Of a DNA stretch of 64,000 nt, positions 52,228 to 60,812 are shown one piece after another (within the stretch, counting starts at the first letter, position 1; every line of letters begins with the position of its first letter). A program made the position numbers and the translations under genes. The stretch is taken from the NCBI GenBank assembly GCA_965228265.1, contig OZ245804.1, positions 1,612,001 to 1,676,000 of the forward strand. Direction: 5' to 3'. This DNA comes from GCA-2732755 sp965228265. GTDB lineage: Bacteria; Planctomycetota; Phycisphaerae; Phycisphaerales; UBA1924. The notes under the pieces are model-generated. The model worked only from the letters and a program-made list of their open reading frames with translations. It searched no databases and was not told where the DNA came from.

Positions 52228-52857
52228 ATGAGCCGCGTCCGACTCCTTCCCGCGATCGTTCTGCTTCTTGCGTTCTGCCTCGTTCAGGGCGCCTGCACGG
52301 GCTACACCATCCGACCGCCCGAGTCGGTCGCAGACCCAGTAGGTATCTACATTGTCGACTACGGCGACACCTCGCGCCTCTGGCTTCCCGAAGACCGGGG
52401 CGGCTACACCGAGTGGGGCTACGGCGACTGGCGCTGGTACGCCAACGACAAACAGTCGCTGCTCTACGGCTCGGTCATCTTCATCTGGCCCACCGCCGGC
52501 ACACTCGGCACGCACATCCGCGAGACCGGGCCCTGGGGCAGTGACGGCGTGCTGCTGCCCGACCTCGTCGGGTACGCGACGAGTGTGTACGAGATCGACG
52601 TCGAGCGCGAGCGGATGCAGCGGCTGCGCGCCGAGCTGCACGAGCGCTTCGATCGTCAGCGTTCGACGGAGTTCTTCAACGAGCGGCGACAGATGTCGTT
52701 CGTGAAAGACGATACGAGCTACTGGCTCGGGCACCAGTCCTCGTCGGTGATGGCCGGCTGGGCACGGGATCTGGGGTGCCGGGTCTCGGGCTTCTCGTTG
52801 CGGGCGCATTACCGCGTGAAGCCGCCCGGGAAGACGATCGAGCTCACGGACGAGTAA
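52228..52857 (+). CDS. Hypothetical lipoprotein, possible DUF2459 relative
   Basis: A 209-residue exported protein with signal sequence LLPAIVLLLAFCLVQGACTG (lipobox-like QGAC). The region VGIYIVDYGDTSRLWLPEDR, YTEWGYGDWRWYANDKQS and later DDTSYWLGHQSSSVMAGWAR recalls DUF2459-type proteins, in which an aromatic 'E-x-G-W-G-D-x-x-x-Y' stretch follows the first strand, but the match is weak. TACCCT is 6 nt before ATG 52228. Function unknown. Confidence 0.65.
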   Translation: MSRVRLLPAIVLLLAFCLVQGACTGYTIRPPESVADPVGIYIVDYGDTSRLWLPEDRGGYTEWGYGDWRWYANDKQSLLYGSVIFIWPTAGTLGTHIRETGPWGSDGVLLPDLVGYATSVYEIDVERERMQRLRAELHERFDRQRSTEFFNERRQMSFVKDDTSYWLGHQSSSVMAGWARDLGCRVSGFSLRAHYRVKPPGKTIELTDE

Positions 52858-52955
52858 ATCCGCACAAGTGGTGAGTTATCGGTCATCTCCGGTCAAGGGG
52901 GTATCGCGCGCTGCCGATACCCAATTCGGGTCTACCCGGAGGGAAAGGCCGGAGG

Positions 52956-53852
52956 GTGAGGGGTTTGCCAGAGGGACAAGCAAACAGAGACGGCAACGGT
53001 TTGACGCCGATCGATGCGTTGCACGCGGCTTGCGCGCGGAATGCGCCGCTGGAGATCGTGCAGGCGGATCTCGTGGGCGAGGAGCCGTTCGCGCGTGGCC
53101 GGATGATCGAGATCGAATCGGGCGTTCTGATGGTCGAGGAAGTCCAGATCATCGGCAAGCGCGCCAAGTTCGCAAAGCAGACACCCGTCGTCGGCTTCTT
53201 CCGATTTCACAACCGGCTCTACGAGTTCTTCTCGAAGGTGGTCTCGGCGCAGAAGCCGATCCATCTGAACAGGTCAACGGTCGTGCCCGCGATCGATCTG
53301 AAGCTGCCGACCGACATCACCGAGGGGCAACGCCGGAACGTGTACCGCATCCAGGTCGCTGCTCTACGCGATCCGATCCGAGTCGAGTTCTGGCACGAGG
53401 AGCCGCCGGATGTGGAGCAGATCTCGATTCAGAACGGGCTGAGCGCCACGGGCGACGGTGTGTGCGACGCGTTCAAGGGCGCCGAGGACGCCGAGGGGCT
53501 CCTGCTCCCGCCGACGCGAAACGCCGACTGGCAGGGCCAGATGATCGACGCCTCGGACGTCGGGTTGGGGATGAACCTCAACAAGTGCCGGCTGAATCAG
53601 CTCAAGCTGTTCGACCGAGGCTGGCTGCGTTTCTCGCTCCCGGGTGATCCCGAGGGCGCGATGACGTTCTTTGTCGAGGTCCGCCAGATCCGCAGCGTCC
53701 GCGAGGGCGTGGTGCGTGTGGGGATGTTCATCCTCGAGACGAACGACCGCTGGGCGCACGCCGCCAAGATCCGCCGGCTCTGGTCGTTCCTCACTGAGTG
53801 GCAACGCAAAGTCTGCCGGGTGATCGACACAACCGCGCCCGGCGCCGGCTAG
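52956..53852 (+). CDS. PilZ-domain protein (YcgR-like, probable c-di-GMP receptor)
   Basis: A 298-residue cytoplasmic protein. The N-terminal ~115 residues have the YcgR-N/PilZN pattern (LEIVQADLVGEEPFARGRMI; FFRFHNRLYEFFSKVVSAQK). The PilZ domain has the c-di-GMP motifs QRRNVYRIQV (RxxxR) about residue 128 and MIDASDVGLGMNL (D/N-x-S-x-x-G) about residue 188. Proteins like this couple c-di-GMP to motility or secretion. The GTG start at 52956 is right after GGAGG with too little spacing, so the true start may be different. The stop TAG forms the first half of the next gene's -10. Confidence 0.82.
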   Translation: MRGLPEGQANRDGNGLTPIDALHAACARNAPLEIVQADLVGEEPFARGRMIEIESGVLMVEEVQIIGKRAKFAKQTPVVGFFRFHNRLYEFFSKVVSAQKPIHLNRSTVVPAIDLKLPTDITEGQRRNVYRIQVAALRDPIRVEFWHEEPPDVEQISIQNGLSATGDGVCDAFKGAEDAEGLLLPPTRNADWQGQMIDASDVGLGMNLNKCRLNQLKLFDRGWLRFSLPGDPEGAMTFFVEVRQIRSVREGVVRVGMFILETNDRWAHAAKIRRLWSFLTEWQRKVCRVIDTTAPGAG

Positions 53853-53860
53853 CCTTGGGT

Positions 53861-55114
53861 GTGACGCCGCCCCTTGAGACATTCAAAACCGACGGCCCGG
53901 GCCTGCCCGATTCCGACGCGGCGACCTTTGTCACCACCATGGCGCACGCGCTTGGTACCTACGGCACACCTGCGCACCGCATGGAAGATGCGCTCGAAAC
54001 CGTCTCCGATCGTCTCGGGATCGAGGGGCACTTCTTCGCGATGCCAACCGCGGTCTTCGCGGCCCTGCGCGTCCCGCCCGGGAAACCACAGACCTCGCTC
54101 ATCCGTGTCCACCCGGGCGAGGTGCATCTCGAACGGCTGGTCCAGCTCGACGAGATCCTGGTCGACGTCGCCGAGAAGAAGATCGGCCCGGGCGAGGGCA
54201 CACGAAGGCTCGAAGCCGCCATCGCCACACCCGACCGTTACGGCCCGGTGCTGACGGTTCTGTGCCTCGCGGTTGCCTCGGGCTGCGCGGGCAGGTTCTT
54301 CGGGGGCGGGCTCAACGAGATCCTCGGCGCGGGCCTCGCGGGGTTCATGATCGGGCTGCTCGGGCTCTTCGCGGCGCACCGGCGTGACTTTGCTCGGCTC
54401 ATCGACTTTCTCTGCGGGTTCGTGATCTCGCTCGGCGCGATCGCGGCCTCGCGCTTCACGCCAAACGTCTCGCCCGAGATACTCACCATCGCGGGGCTGG
54501 TCGTGTTCTTCCCGGGGCTCACGCTCACGATGGCGGTCAACGAACTCGCGACGCGCAACCTCGTCGCGGGCACGGCTCGCATGATGGCGGCCCTCACGGT
54601 GCTCGTCTCGATCGGCTTCGGTGTCGGGCTCGGGACCAAGCTCGCCGAGATCGTGCTCCCACCGGCAACCGGCGTGCAGCAAGTCAACGCGCTCCCGGGC
54701 TGGACGCTGTACCTGGCGATCACGATCTCGGGCGTAGCGCTCTCGGTGCTCTTCCGAGCGCGTCCGATGGACATCCCCGCGATCGTGGTCTCTGGATTGA
54801 TCGCCTTCTTTGGGGCCAGCTACGGGCACGCCCATCTCGGGCCCGAACTCGGCGCGTGCGTCGGCGCGGGGGCGATGGGGCTCTACGCCAACATCTACAG
54901 CCGCGTCGCCCGCAGGCCAGCCACCGTGCCCTCGATGGTGGGGGTCATGCTGCTCGTGCCCGGCAGCCTGAGTTTCCGCAGCATCTCATCGTTCCTGGAG
55001 CATGACGCCGTCAGTGGTCTGGAGACCGCATTCACGACGATCCTCATCGCGATGTCGCTCGTGGTGGGTTTCCTGCTCTCGAATGTCGCCGTCCCACCGA
55101 GACGTGCACTCTGA
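53861..55114 (+). CDS. Threonine/serine exporter (ThrE family)
   Basis: A 417-residue membrane protein. The N-terminal soluble part (ATFVTTMAHALGTYGTPAHR, MEDALETVSDRLGIEGHFFA, TSLIRVHPGEVHLERLVQLD) matches the ThrE domain, followed by about ten TM helices (LTVLCLAVASGCAGRFFGGG through TTILIAMSLVVGFLLSNVAV), including the second (ThrE_2) half LPGWTLYLAITISGVALSVL and VPSMVGVMLLVPGSLSFRSI. It exports threonine or serine. GTG 53861 is 5 nt after TAGCCT, whose TAG is the stop of the PilZ gene; no ribosome site is seen. Confidence 0.88.
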   Translation: MTPPLETFKTDGPGLPDSDAATFVTTMAHALGTYGTPAHRMEDALETVSDRLGIEGHFFAMPTAVFAALRVPPGKPQTSLIRVHPGEVHLERLVQLDEILVDVAEKKIGPGEGTRRLEAAIATPDRYGPVLTVLCLAVASGCAGRFFGGGLNEILGAGLAGFMIGLLGLFAAHRRDFARLIDFLCGFVISLGAIAASRFTPNVSPEILTIAGLVVFFPGLTLTMAVNELATRNLVAGTARMMAALTVLVSIGFGVGLGTKLAEIVLPPATGVQQVNALPGWTLYLAITISGVALSVLFRARPMDIPAIVVSGLIAFFGASYGHAHLGPELGACVGAGAMGLYANIYSRVARRPATVPSMVGVMLLVPGSLSFRSISSFLEHDAVSGLETAFTTILIAMSLVVGFLLSNVAVPPRRAL

Positions 55115-55169
55115 GAGACTCTGGAACTGCGTCGCGGCTGTGTCAGCCGTGCTCTTCACGCCTGCATCT

Positions 55170-56009
55170 TTACTCGCTACTGCCCGGCCCGAGGCAGTCC
55201 TCGAGGATCGCCGCGAGTCGGATCCCGGCTTGCTTGAGGCGCAGCTCGGCGACCGGGGCTGAGGCCTTCGTGTACTCCTCACCGATCGCCGAGCCCGGCT
55301 CGACGGTGTAGCAGTATTTCTCCGCGAGAATGTGGGACTCCACTGCCCAGCGCCCGGCTGTGGCGTTCAGATCACCCACGTGCGTGTCGGCGAGCCATGC
55401 GATGCGGTCGGTCTCGGTGATCTCGCCCAGCAGACGCTCGCCGCGCACGGGCCAGGGGTCGTTCGCGTCGGCTTCGAGGATGCCGTAGTCCCAGACGGCG
55501 TGCAGGTTCATGTCCTTGTCGTAGTAGTTGAGCTGGATGCTGTTGCCCCCGCGGTCTTCGGCCCGCCCGCCGTGGAGAGGCTGGTGCAGATCGCCCACGA
55601 AGTGCACGAGGAACATGAGCGCCTCGCCGCGTTCTTTGGCTGGGAGTGTGCGGTCCTTGAGTTCGGCCGCGAACCGATCGATCGCGCTGACAACGTTGCC
55701 CTCGGGCGGGCAGTCGCGCTTTGGGTCGTAGTCGGCGGCGTCCGGGGGCATGTTGACGTAGTGCAGGGGCCCGGACCACTCGTACGCCGGTTCGCGCCGG
55801 ACGACGTCCGCCCAGCTGGCGATCTCGGGCAGGCTCGATTCGCCGAGCAGTTTCTCGATCTCCGCCTTGGCCTCGTCGCTGAGCTGTTCCCATGCGATCT
55901 GCGCGATGATCGCGTGCCCGTCGCGTCCCCAGCCGCCCGAGACCGCTGCGAACGCGGAGAGCAGCACCGCAGCCGCGACAAACCGAGCCAGATCCTTCAT
56001 AGCACGCAT
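55170..56009 (-). CDS. S1/P1 nuclease family, secreted
   Basis: A 279-residue secreted zinc nuclease. After the signal peptide (DLARFVAAAVLLSAFAAVSG) the mature chain begins GWGRDGHAIIAQIAWEQLS, with Trp and His that bind the trinuclear Zn cluster. Other ligands: ASWADVVR, GPLHYVNMPPDAADYD, MFLVHFVGDLHQPLHGG and GNSIQL, then HAVWDYGILE and AESHILAEKY-like VESHILAEKYCY. The family degrades single-stranded DNA/RNA and 3'-nucleotides, so it could scavenge phosphate or nucleosides. AAGGAG lies 8 nt before ATG 56009. Confidence 0.92.
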   Translation of the reverse strand: MRAMKDLARFVAAAVLLSAFAAVSGGWGRDGHAIIAQIAWEQLSDEAKAEIEKLLGESSLPEIASWADVVRREPAYEWSGPLHYVNMPPDAADYDPKRDCPPEGNVVSAIDRFAAELKDRTLPAKERGEALMFLVHFVGDLHQPLHGGRAEDRGGNSIQLNYYDKDMNLHAVWDYGILEADANDPWPVRGERLLGEITETDRIAWLADTHVGDLNATAGRWAVESHILAEKYCYTVEPGSAIGEEYTKASAPVAELRLKQAGIRLAAILEDCLGPGSSE

Positions 56010-56094
56010 GGGCAGACTCCTTGGGTCAGAATGAGCAGGGTACGCTCCGCATCGGCCGAGTACTTTCAGGCTGCGCAAAGAGGTGGAGATCCGG

Positions 56095-56808
56095 ATGCGA
56101 CTCTTAATCGTGATGGCGATGCACGCCGAGGCGGAGCCGGTGGTCGGGGCACTCGGGCTTAGGCCCGTCGAAACGCCCCCCTGGGCCGCGCCCGTGCCCA
56201 TGCGACTCTGGCAGGGGCGGGTCGGTGCGCTCGAGGTCGATCTGGTCGTCAACGGGGTCGATCCGGAATCGGGACTCGACCTGATCGGCACCCAACCGGC
56301 GACCGCCTCAACCATGCTCGGGTGCGAGGCGTTCAAGCCCGACCTGGTTCTGTCGGCGGGCACCTGCGGCGGATTTCTCAGGCGCGGCGGCTCGATCGGC
56401 AAGGTCTACCTCGCGACGGACCGCGTCTGGTTCCACGACCGAAGGGTCGCGATCCCGGGGTTCGACGAGCTCGCCCGCGGCGGCTACGAGGTCGCGGATC
56501 TTGCGCACATCGGCAGCACGCTCGGGCTCGAGCCGGGCATTGTCTCGACGGGTGACTCGCTCGATCTCTCCCCAGAGGACAGCGAACGCATCGAGGCGGT
56601 GGGGGCGCACGCCAAGGAGATGGAGGCGGCTGCGGTCGCGTGGGTCGCCGGGCTCTTCGGAGCGAAGTTCACCGCGATCAAAGCCGTCACGGATATGGTG
56701 GACGGCGAGCACCCGCCCGAGGAGGAGTTCTTCGCCAACCTGAAGCACGCGACCCAGAAGCTCGCCCACGCGCTCGTCGGATTCGTGCATGGTCTGGAAC
56801 GTGAGTGA
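56095..56808 (+). CDS. 5'-methylthioadenosine/S-adenosylhomocysteine nucleosidase-like protein
   Basis: A 237-residue nucleoside hydrolase. Motifs: MAMHAEAEPVVGALG at the N-terminus, DLVLSAGTCGGFLRRGG, and the catalytic Glu/Asp regions HAKEMEAAAVAWVAGLF and TAIKAVTDMVDGEHPPEEEF. MTA/SAH nucleosidase recycles the by-products of SAM-dependent reactions. Futalosine hydrolase is related, so substrate specificity is not certain. AGGTGGAG lies 6 nt before ATG 56095; an in-frame GTG at 56083 sits inside this site. It is divergent from the nuclease gene. Confidence 0.87.
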   Translation: MRLLIVMAMHAEAEPVVGALGLRPVETPPWAAPVPMRLWQGRVGALEVDLVVNGVDPESGLDLIGTQPATASTMLGCEAFKPDLVLSAGTCGGFLRRGGSIGKVYLATDRVWFHDRRVAIPGFDELARGGYEVADLAHIGSTLGLEPGIVSTGDSLDLSPEDSERIEAVGAHAKEMEAAAVAWVAGLFGAKFTAIKAVTDMVDGEHPPEEEFFANLKHATQKLAHALVGFVHGLERE

Positions 56809-56841
56809 GGATTGAAGGCCCGAGCCGGGCGGGCCGCGGTC

Positions 56842-56849
56842 TGTATACA
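56842..56849 (+). promoter_or_regulatory. TGTATACA palindrome upstream of the B12/GTPase fusion gene
   Basis: TGTATACA lies 43 nt before the ATG, similar to the position of the same octamer before the mutase catalytic gene (48505-48512). It may be a -10 region (TATACA) or an operator. Confidence 0.4.
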
Positions 56850-56892
56850 ATCCCGCCACACCGAGTCGGCTGGTATTTGACGAGGATTCTGC

Positions 56893-58047
56893 ATGCGTAC
56901 GACGACCGAAGCGACCACCGAATTCGAGCGCAAGGACCGTTGCGAGGGCCTCGACCACCGCCCGCGCGTCCTGCTCGGCAAGATGGGCCTCGACGGGCAC
57001 GACCGGGGCGTCAAGGTCATCGCTCGCGCCCTGCGCGACTCGGGCATCCATGTCATCTACTCGGGGCTCTGGCAGACCCCCTTGAGCCTGGCGATCTCGG
57101 CTCGGGACGAGGACGTCGATGTGATCGCCGCCAGCATGATGAGCAACTCGCACTTGGCGCTCGGCCCGAGGCTTATCGAGTCGCTTGCGAAAGTCGGCAG
57201 GCCCGGCATCCCTGTCCACATGGGCGGCATCCTCCCGCAGAACGACATCCCCAAGCTCCTCGAAGCGGGCGTCGCCAAGTGCTTCACCACGGGCATCGGC
57301 CTGCTCGACATCGTCGATGCGGTCAAGGAAACCGTGCACACGCTCACGCCCACGATCGACGGCGCCTCGCCCGCAGCCCAGCTTGCGCGCGATATCACTT
57401 TCGCCCACGAGGGCAAGCAGGTCCGGGCCGACGCGACCAAGCGCCGCCCGAAGCGTGTCATCGGGATCACCGGCTCGCCCGGCGCGGGCAAGAGCACGCT
57501 CGTGGCGCAGCTGGCCGGCGAGCACTCCCGCCGAGCCAAAGAGAATCCTTCACTCGGCCGGTGCGCGGTCGTGGCATTCGACCCGATGAGCCCGATCACG
57601 GGCGGCGCGCTCCTGGGCGACCGCCTCCGTGTCGATTTCAACGCGCTCGGCGAGGACGTCTTCTACCGCTCGCTGGCGATCCGGGGCGAGGACTACCGCT
57701 CGCTCGACGAGATCATCGAACTCATCGGCGGGGCGGCTTCGGGCGAGGACGCGTACGACACCGTCTTCGTCGAGACCGTCGGCGCGGGCCAGAACGAGAC
57801 GCGGATCCGGGATCACGTGGACATGACCGCCGTCGTCCTGACGCCCGGCATGGGCGACGCGGTGCAGATGGACAAGGCGGGCATCCTCGAGATCGCCGAC
57901 CTCTTTGTCTGCAACAAGGCCGACCACCCGGGCGAGAACGAACTGGTGCGGGACCTCCGCGAAATCGCCGGCAAACGCGGCATCATCGAGACGGTCGCGA
58001 CCAGAGGCCAGGGCGTGCCCGAGCTGTTGGAGAAAGTGCTGGGTTAG
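56893..58047 (+). CDS. Cobalamin-binding domain fused to MeaB/ArgK-type GTPase (mutase partner)
   Basis: A 384-residue fusion. Residues 24-150 form the B12-binding domain: VLLGKMGLDGHDRGVKVIAR, where D34-G-H36-x-x-G is the base-off motif and H36 the lower cobalt ligand, then VIYSGLWQTPLSLA, VDVIAASMMSNSHLAL and VHMGGILPQND. Residues ~185-384 are a G3E GTPase of the MeaB type: IGITGSPGAGKSTLVAQLAG (P-loop at about 194-201), FDPMSP, TVFVETVGAGQNE and CNKADHPGENELV. The layout equals the N-terminal part of isobutyryl-CoA mutase IcmF but without its catalytic domain. Probable role: deliver B12 and the protective GTPase to the catalytic subunit at 48553. GAGGA precedes ATG 56893. Confidence 0.9.
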   Translation: MRTTTEATTEFERKDRCEGLDHRPRVLLGKMGLDGHDRGVKVIARALRDSGIHVIYSGLWQTPLSLAISARDEDVDVIAASMMSNSHLALGPRLIESLAKVGRPGIPVHMGGILPQNDIPKLLEAGVAKCFTTGIGLLDIVDAVKETVHTLTPTIDGASPAAQLARDITFAHEGKQVRADATKRRPKRVIGITGSPGAGKSTLVAQLAGEHSRRAKENPSLGRCAVVAFDPMSPITGGALLGDRLRVDFNALGEDVFYRSLAIRGEDYRSLDEIIELIGGAASGEDAYDTVFVETVGAGQNETRIRDHVDMTAVVLTPGMGDAVQMDKAGILEIADLFVCNKADHPGENELVRDLREIAGKRGIIETVATRGQGVPELLEKVLG

Positions 58048-58049
58048 CG

Positions 58050-58877
58050 TTATCGCCGGCGCTGCGAATCGGTCAACATCCGAATCTGAACCGCCTGCTG
58101 CTCTTCCGCAAGGTCTTTGAGACTCTCGGTCAGTTCGTTCATCGTCGTCAGCGACGACTTGTCCACAAACAGCAACATTCCCGTTTCGGTGTTGTATGTC
58201 CAGCGACCCCATGACCGGTTGAGAATCTCGATCATCTGGCCCGCTATGCGGAGCATGCGCCGATCCAGTTCCTGAATCTTGAGCCGACTCTGCAGATCAA
58301 ACCCGGCATCAAAGTCCCTCTTGGCCTGCTTCTTCACACGAGAGGAGTAGTCCGTTTCGGCAAGCTGCGTCTCGAATTCGCCCGGCAGCTCCTTGAGCCA
58401 CTCGATCATGTCATAAAGCACCCCGTCGAGTTGGCGAAGCCTTCTCGCGCGGTCAAAGAGGTCGGATTTGGATTCGATTGTAGAAAAATTCAAAATGATC
58501 ACGACTTCGTCACTGACGATGGTCGTGTCGGGCGCGGTCTCATCTGCCCACAGCGCGAAATCTGCCATGAACGCCTCGATAGAATCATCGTCTGGGTTCT
58601 GCTCGCGGAACTTCTTCAGGTTCTCCGTGTGCTGCGCCACGTAGTTGTCGACCGCGTCTGGGTCGGTGTGCAGGTTGTTGATCGTCCTCCGCTCAAGCTC
58701 GTCGAGCGTTCGCGTCAGTTCCCGGACCTCGGGCGTCTCTGCTGATGCGTGACTCAATTTCGCGTTGGTCAGAAACCGGGACCCACCAGCCAGGATCCCA
58801 ATACCGACAATGATGGCAACAACAGCGCCGGTCATCTTGGGTTTCTGAGGCGGAACGCTTTGCTGATCATGATCCAT
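58050..58877 (-). CDS. Hypothetical single-pass membrane protein
   Basis: A 275-residue protein not recognised. A short cytosolic N-terminus is followed by a TM helix (TGAVVAIIVGIGILAGGSRF, about 15-35), then a mostly helical, charged domain (PEVRELTRTLDELERRTINN; SSRVKKQAKRDFDAGFDLQS; LEERRMLRIAGQMIEILNRS-like stretch) and ends with MLTDSQRRR. It may be a coiled coil. GGGAG lies ~8 nt before ATG 58877. It ends 2 nt after the fusion gene's stop on the other strand. Confidence 0.7.
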   Translation of the reverse strand: MDHDQQSVPPQKPKMTGAVVAIIVGIGILAGGSRFLTNAKLSHASAETPEVRELTRTLDELERRTINNLHTDPDAVDNYVAQHTENLKKFREQNPDDDSIEAFMADFALWADETAPDTTIVSDEVVIILNFSTIESKSDLFDRARRLRQLDGVLYDMIEWLKELPGEFETQLAETDYSSRVKKQAKRDFDAGFDLQSRLKIQELDRRMLRIAGQMIEILNRSWGRWTYNTETGMLLFVDKSSLTTMNELTESLKDLAEEQQAVQIRMLTDSQRRR

Positions 58878-59087
58878 AAGGCGTGCTCCCGGTGACTGAC
58901 CAGCGCAGCAATACCGCTCGCCGGACCCTGCTGCCCTGACGTCGGCCCTTGCCATAAACCACGTAACCGAGTCCCGGGAACCTCTCAAGGATGTGCCGCT
59001 CTCGTATGCGCCTTCCCTCGATGCGGTCCGGTCCTATAGCACCCCCTCCCGCTCCGCCTCCCCGAGGCGACGTACCATCGCTCCTCA

Positions 59088-60734
59088 GTGACCCATAAAC
59101 CACAACAAGCCGACAAGGACCTGACGATCGACGCCCAGACGCTCGATCCCTCTCAGGAGAACTGCGCACCCGTCAAAAAGGGCGAGCGGCAGCTCCTGAC
59201 CGAGGACGGCCGCCTGACCCGGGGCCGGCTCAAGGGCCTCTCCATGAACAAGGCGATCTGGGTGCTCGCCTGGCCCATCCTGCTCGAGAGCTATCTGAAC
59301 TCGCTCGTGGGCCTGACCGACACGATGCTCGCCTCGCAGATCTCCGAAGAGGCGACCGACGCGATCGGGGTCGCGTCGTATTTCGTCTGGTTCATCGGGC
59401 TCATCGCGATGGCCCTGGCGACCGGGGCGACGGCTCTGGTCAGCCGATCCGTCGGCAAGCACCGGCTCTCCGTCGCCAACGCGGCGGTGGGGCAGACGTA
59501 CCTCGTCGCGCTCTTCTCCGGCGCGATCGTGGGTGGGTTCATCGCGTCGATCGCACCGACGATCGCCGACATCGTGAGCCTCAAGGACGGCGCACGCACC
59601 GCGTTCATCGGCTACCTCCGCATCGTCGCGATGGGCGTGCCGCTCAGCTCGGTGCTCTTTGCCGGCATCGCGTGCCTCCGCGGCGCGGGCGATTCCTACC
59701 GCCCGCTCGTGGCGATGGCTCTGTGCAATGTCGTCAACATCATCACCAGCTTCGTGCTGGCGGGTGTACCGATCCAGACGAGCCGCCTGGATGACGCGGG
59801 CCAGCTCGTGACGAATCAGATCGTTCCCGCGGTGCCCGGCTTTGAGATGGGCATCCTGGGCATCGCCTTCGGCACGCTCTTTGCGCACGCGGTTGGTGCG
59901 GTGATGATCACGGCCTTTCTGATCCGGGGGCGATCGGGCGTCAAGCTCAAGCGACGCTGGCTGAGGCCGCACCGCGTGACGCTCAAGCGTCTGCTGCGGC
60001 TCGGGGCGCCCAACTTCGCCGAGAGCCTCGGCATGTGGGTGGGCAACTTCTTCGTGGTCATGTTTGTCGGGTGGCTCGCTGTGGCGGACCGTCAGGCCGG
60101 CGGCTCGGGCGATGGCGTCTTCGGGGCGCACATCTGGGGGATCCGCATCGAGGCGTTCAGCTTCCTCCCCGGGTTCTCGATGGGCATGGCGGCTGCCACG
60201 CTCGCGGGGCAGTACCTGGGAGCCGGGAGCACGGCTAGGGCCCGGACCGCGATCATCCGCTGCACACTCATCGGCGCGGGCATCATGGGGCTCATGGGCG
60301 TCGCCTTCATCCTCTTCCCGCACTGGATCATCGGGCGGTTCACCGCACAGCCGGCGCACCTCGAACTCGTGCCAAGGCTCCTGGTGATCTGCGGCATTGT
60401 GCAGATCCCATTCGGGATCGCGCTGGTTATCCGCTCGGCGCTCCGCGGCGCGGGCGATGTGACGTTCGTGATGTGGATCACCTGGAGCTCGACCTACCTC
60501 ATGCGCCTGCCGCTCGCGTACGCGCTCAGCGGCGTGGACATCTACCGCACCGTCATCTCCCCCGAGGGCGAGGAGATCAAGCGCATCCTCTTCGAGAACC
60601 CGTTCCCGCATATCGAGGGCGTCACCGGCACGCTCGGCGGGCTCTGGCTCGGGCTGTGCAGCGAGCTGTTCATCCGGGGACTGCTCTTTGCCGGGCGGTT
60701 CCTCCACGGCGGGTGGGCCAAGGTCAAAGTCTGA
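59088..60734 (+). CDS. MATE-family multidrug/cation efflux transporter
   Basis: A 548-residue transporter of the MOP/MATE superfamily, longer than usual (about 450) because of a ~55-residue polar N-terminal extension (MTHKPQQADKDLTIDAQTLD). The first MatE half starts NKAIWVLAWPILLESYLNSL and VGLTDTMLASQISEEATDAI; the second starts RLLRLGAPNFAESLGMWVGN. PLSSVLFAGIACLRGAGDSY and IALVIRSALRGAGDVTFVMW are the paired repeats. It exchanges Na+ or H+ for drugs or metabolites. GTG 59088 lies 9 nt after TACCAT, with no ribosome site. Confidence 0.9.
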   Translation: MTHKPQQADKDLTIDAQTLDPSQENCAPVKKGERQLLTEDGRLTRGRLKGLSMNKAIWVLAWPILLESYLNSLVGLTDTMLASQISEEATDAIGVASYFVWFIGLIAMALATGATALVSRSVGKHRLSVANAAVGQTYLVALFSGAIVGGFIASIAPTIADIVSLKDGARTAFIGYLRIVAMGVPLSSVLFAGIACLRGAGDSYRPLVAMALCNVVNIITSFVLAGVPIQTSRLDDAGQLVTNQIVPAVPGFEMGILGIAFGTLFAHAVGAVMITAFLIRGRSGVKLKRRWLRPHRVTLKRLLRLGAPNFAESLGMWVGNFFVVMFVGWLAVADRQAGGSGDGVFGAHIWGIRIEAFSFLPGFSMGMAAATLAGQYLGAGSTARARTAIIRCTLIGAGIMGLMGVAFILFPHWIIGRFTAQPAHLELVPRLLVICGIVQIPFGIALVIRSALRGAGDVTFVMWITWSSTYLMRLPLAYALSGVDIYRTVISPEGEEIKRILFENPFPHIEGVTGTLGGLWLGLCSELFIRGLLFAGRFLHGGWAKVKV

Positions 60735-60745
60735 CCCCAAACGAA

Positions 60746-60771
60746 CAAGCCCCCCGCGGATGCGAGGGGCT
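60746..60771. terminator. Weak hairpin between convergent MATE and PpiD-like genes
   Basis: AAGCCCCCCGCGGATGCGAGGGGCT can form a GC-rich hairpin (60747-60770). The T-run on either side is poor, so termination is only plausible. Confidence 0.4.
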
Positions 60772-60812
60772 CGTGTGATGGCTGCGTTGTCGTATCGAGT
60801 GTGCGGTCGGCC

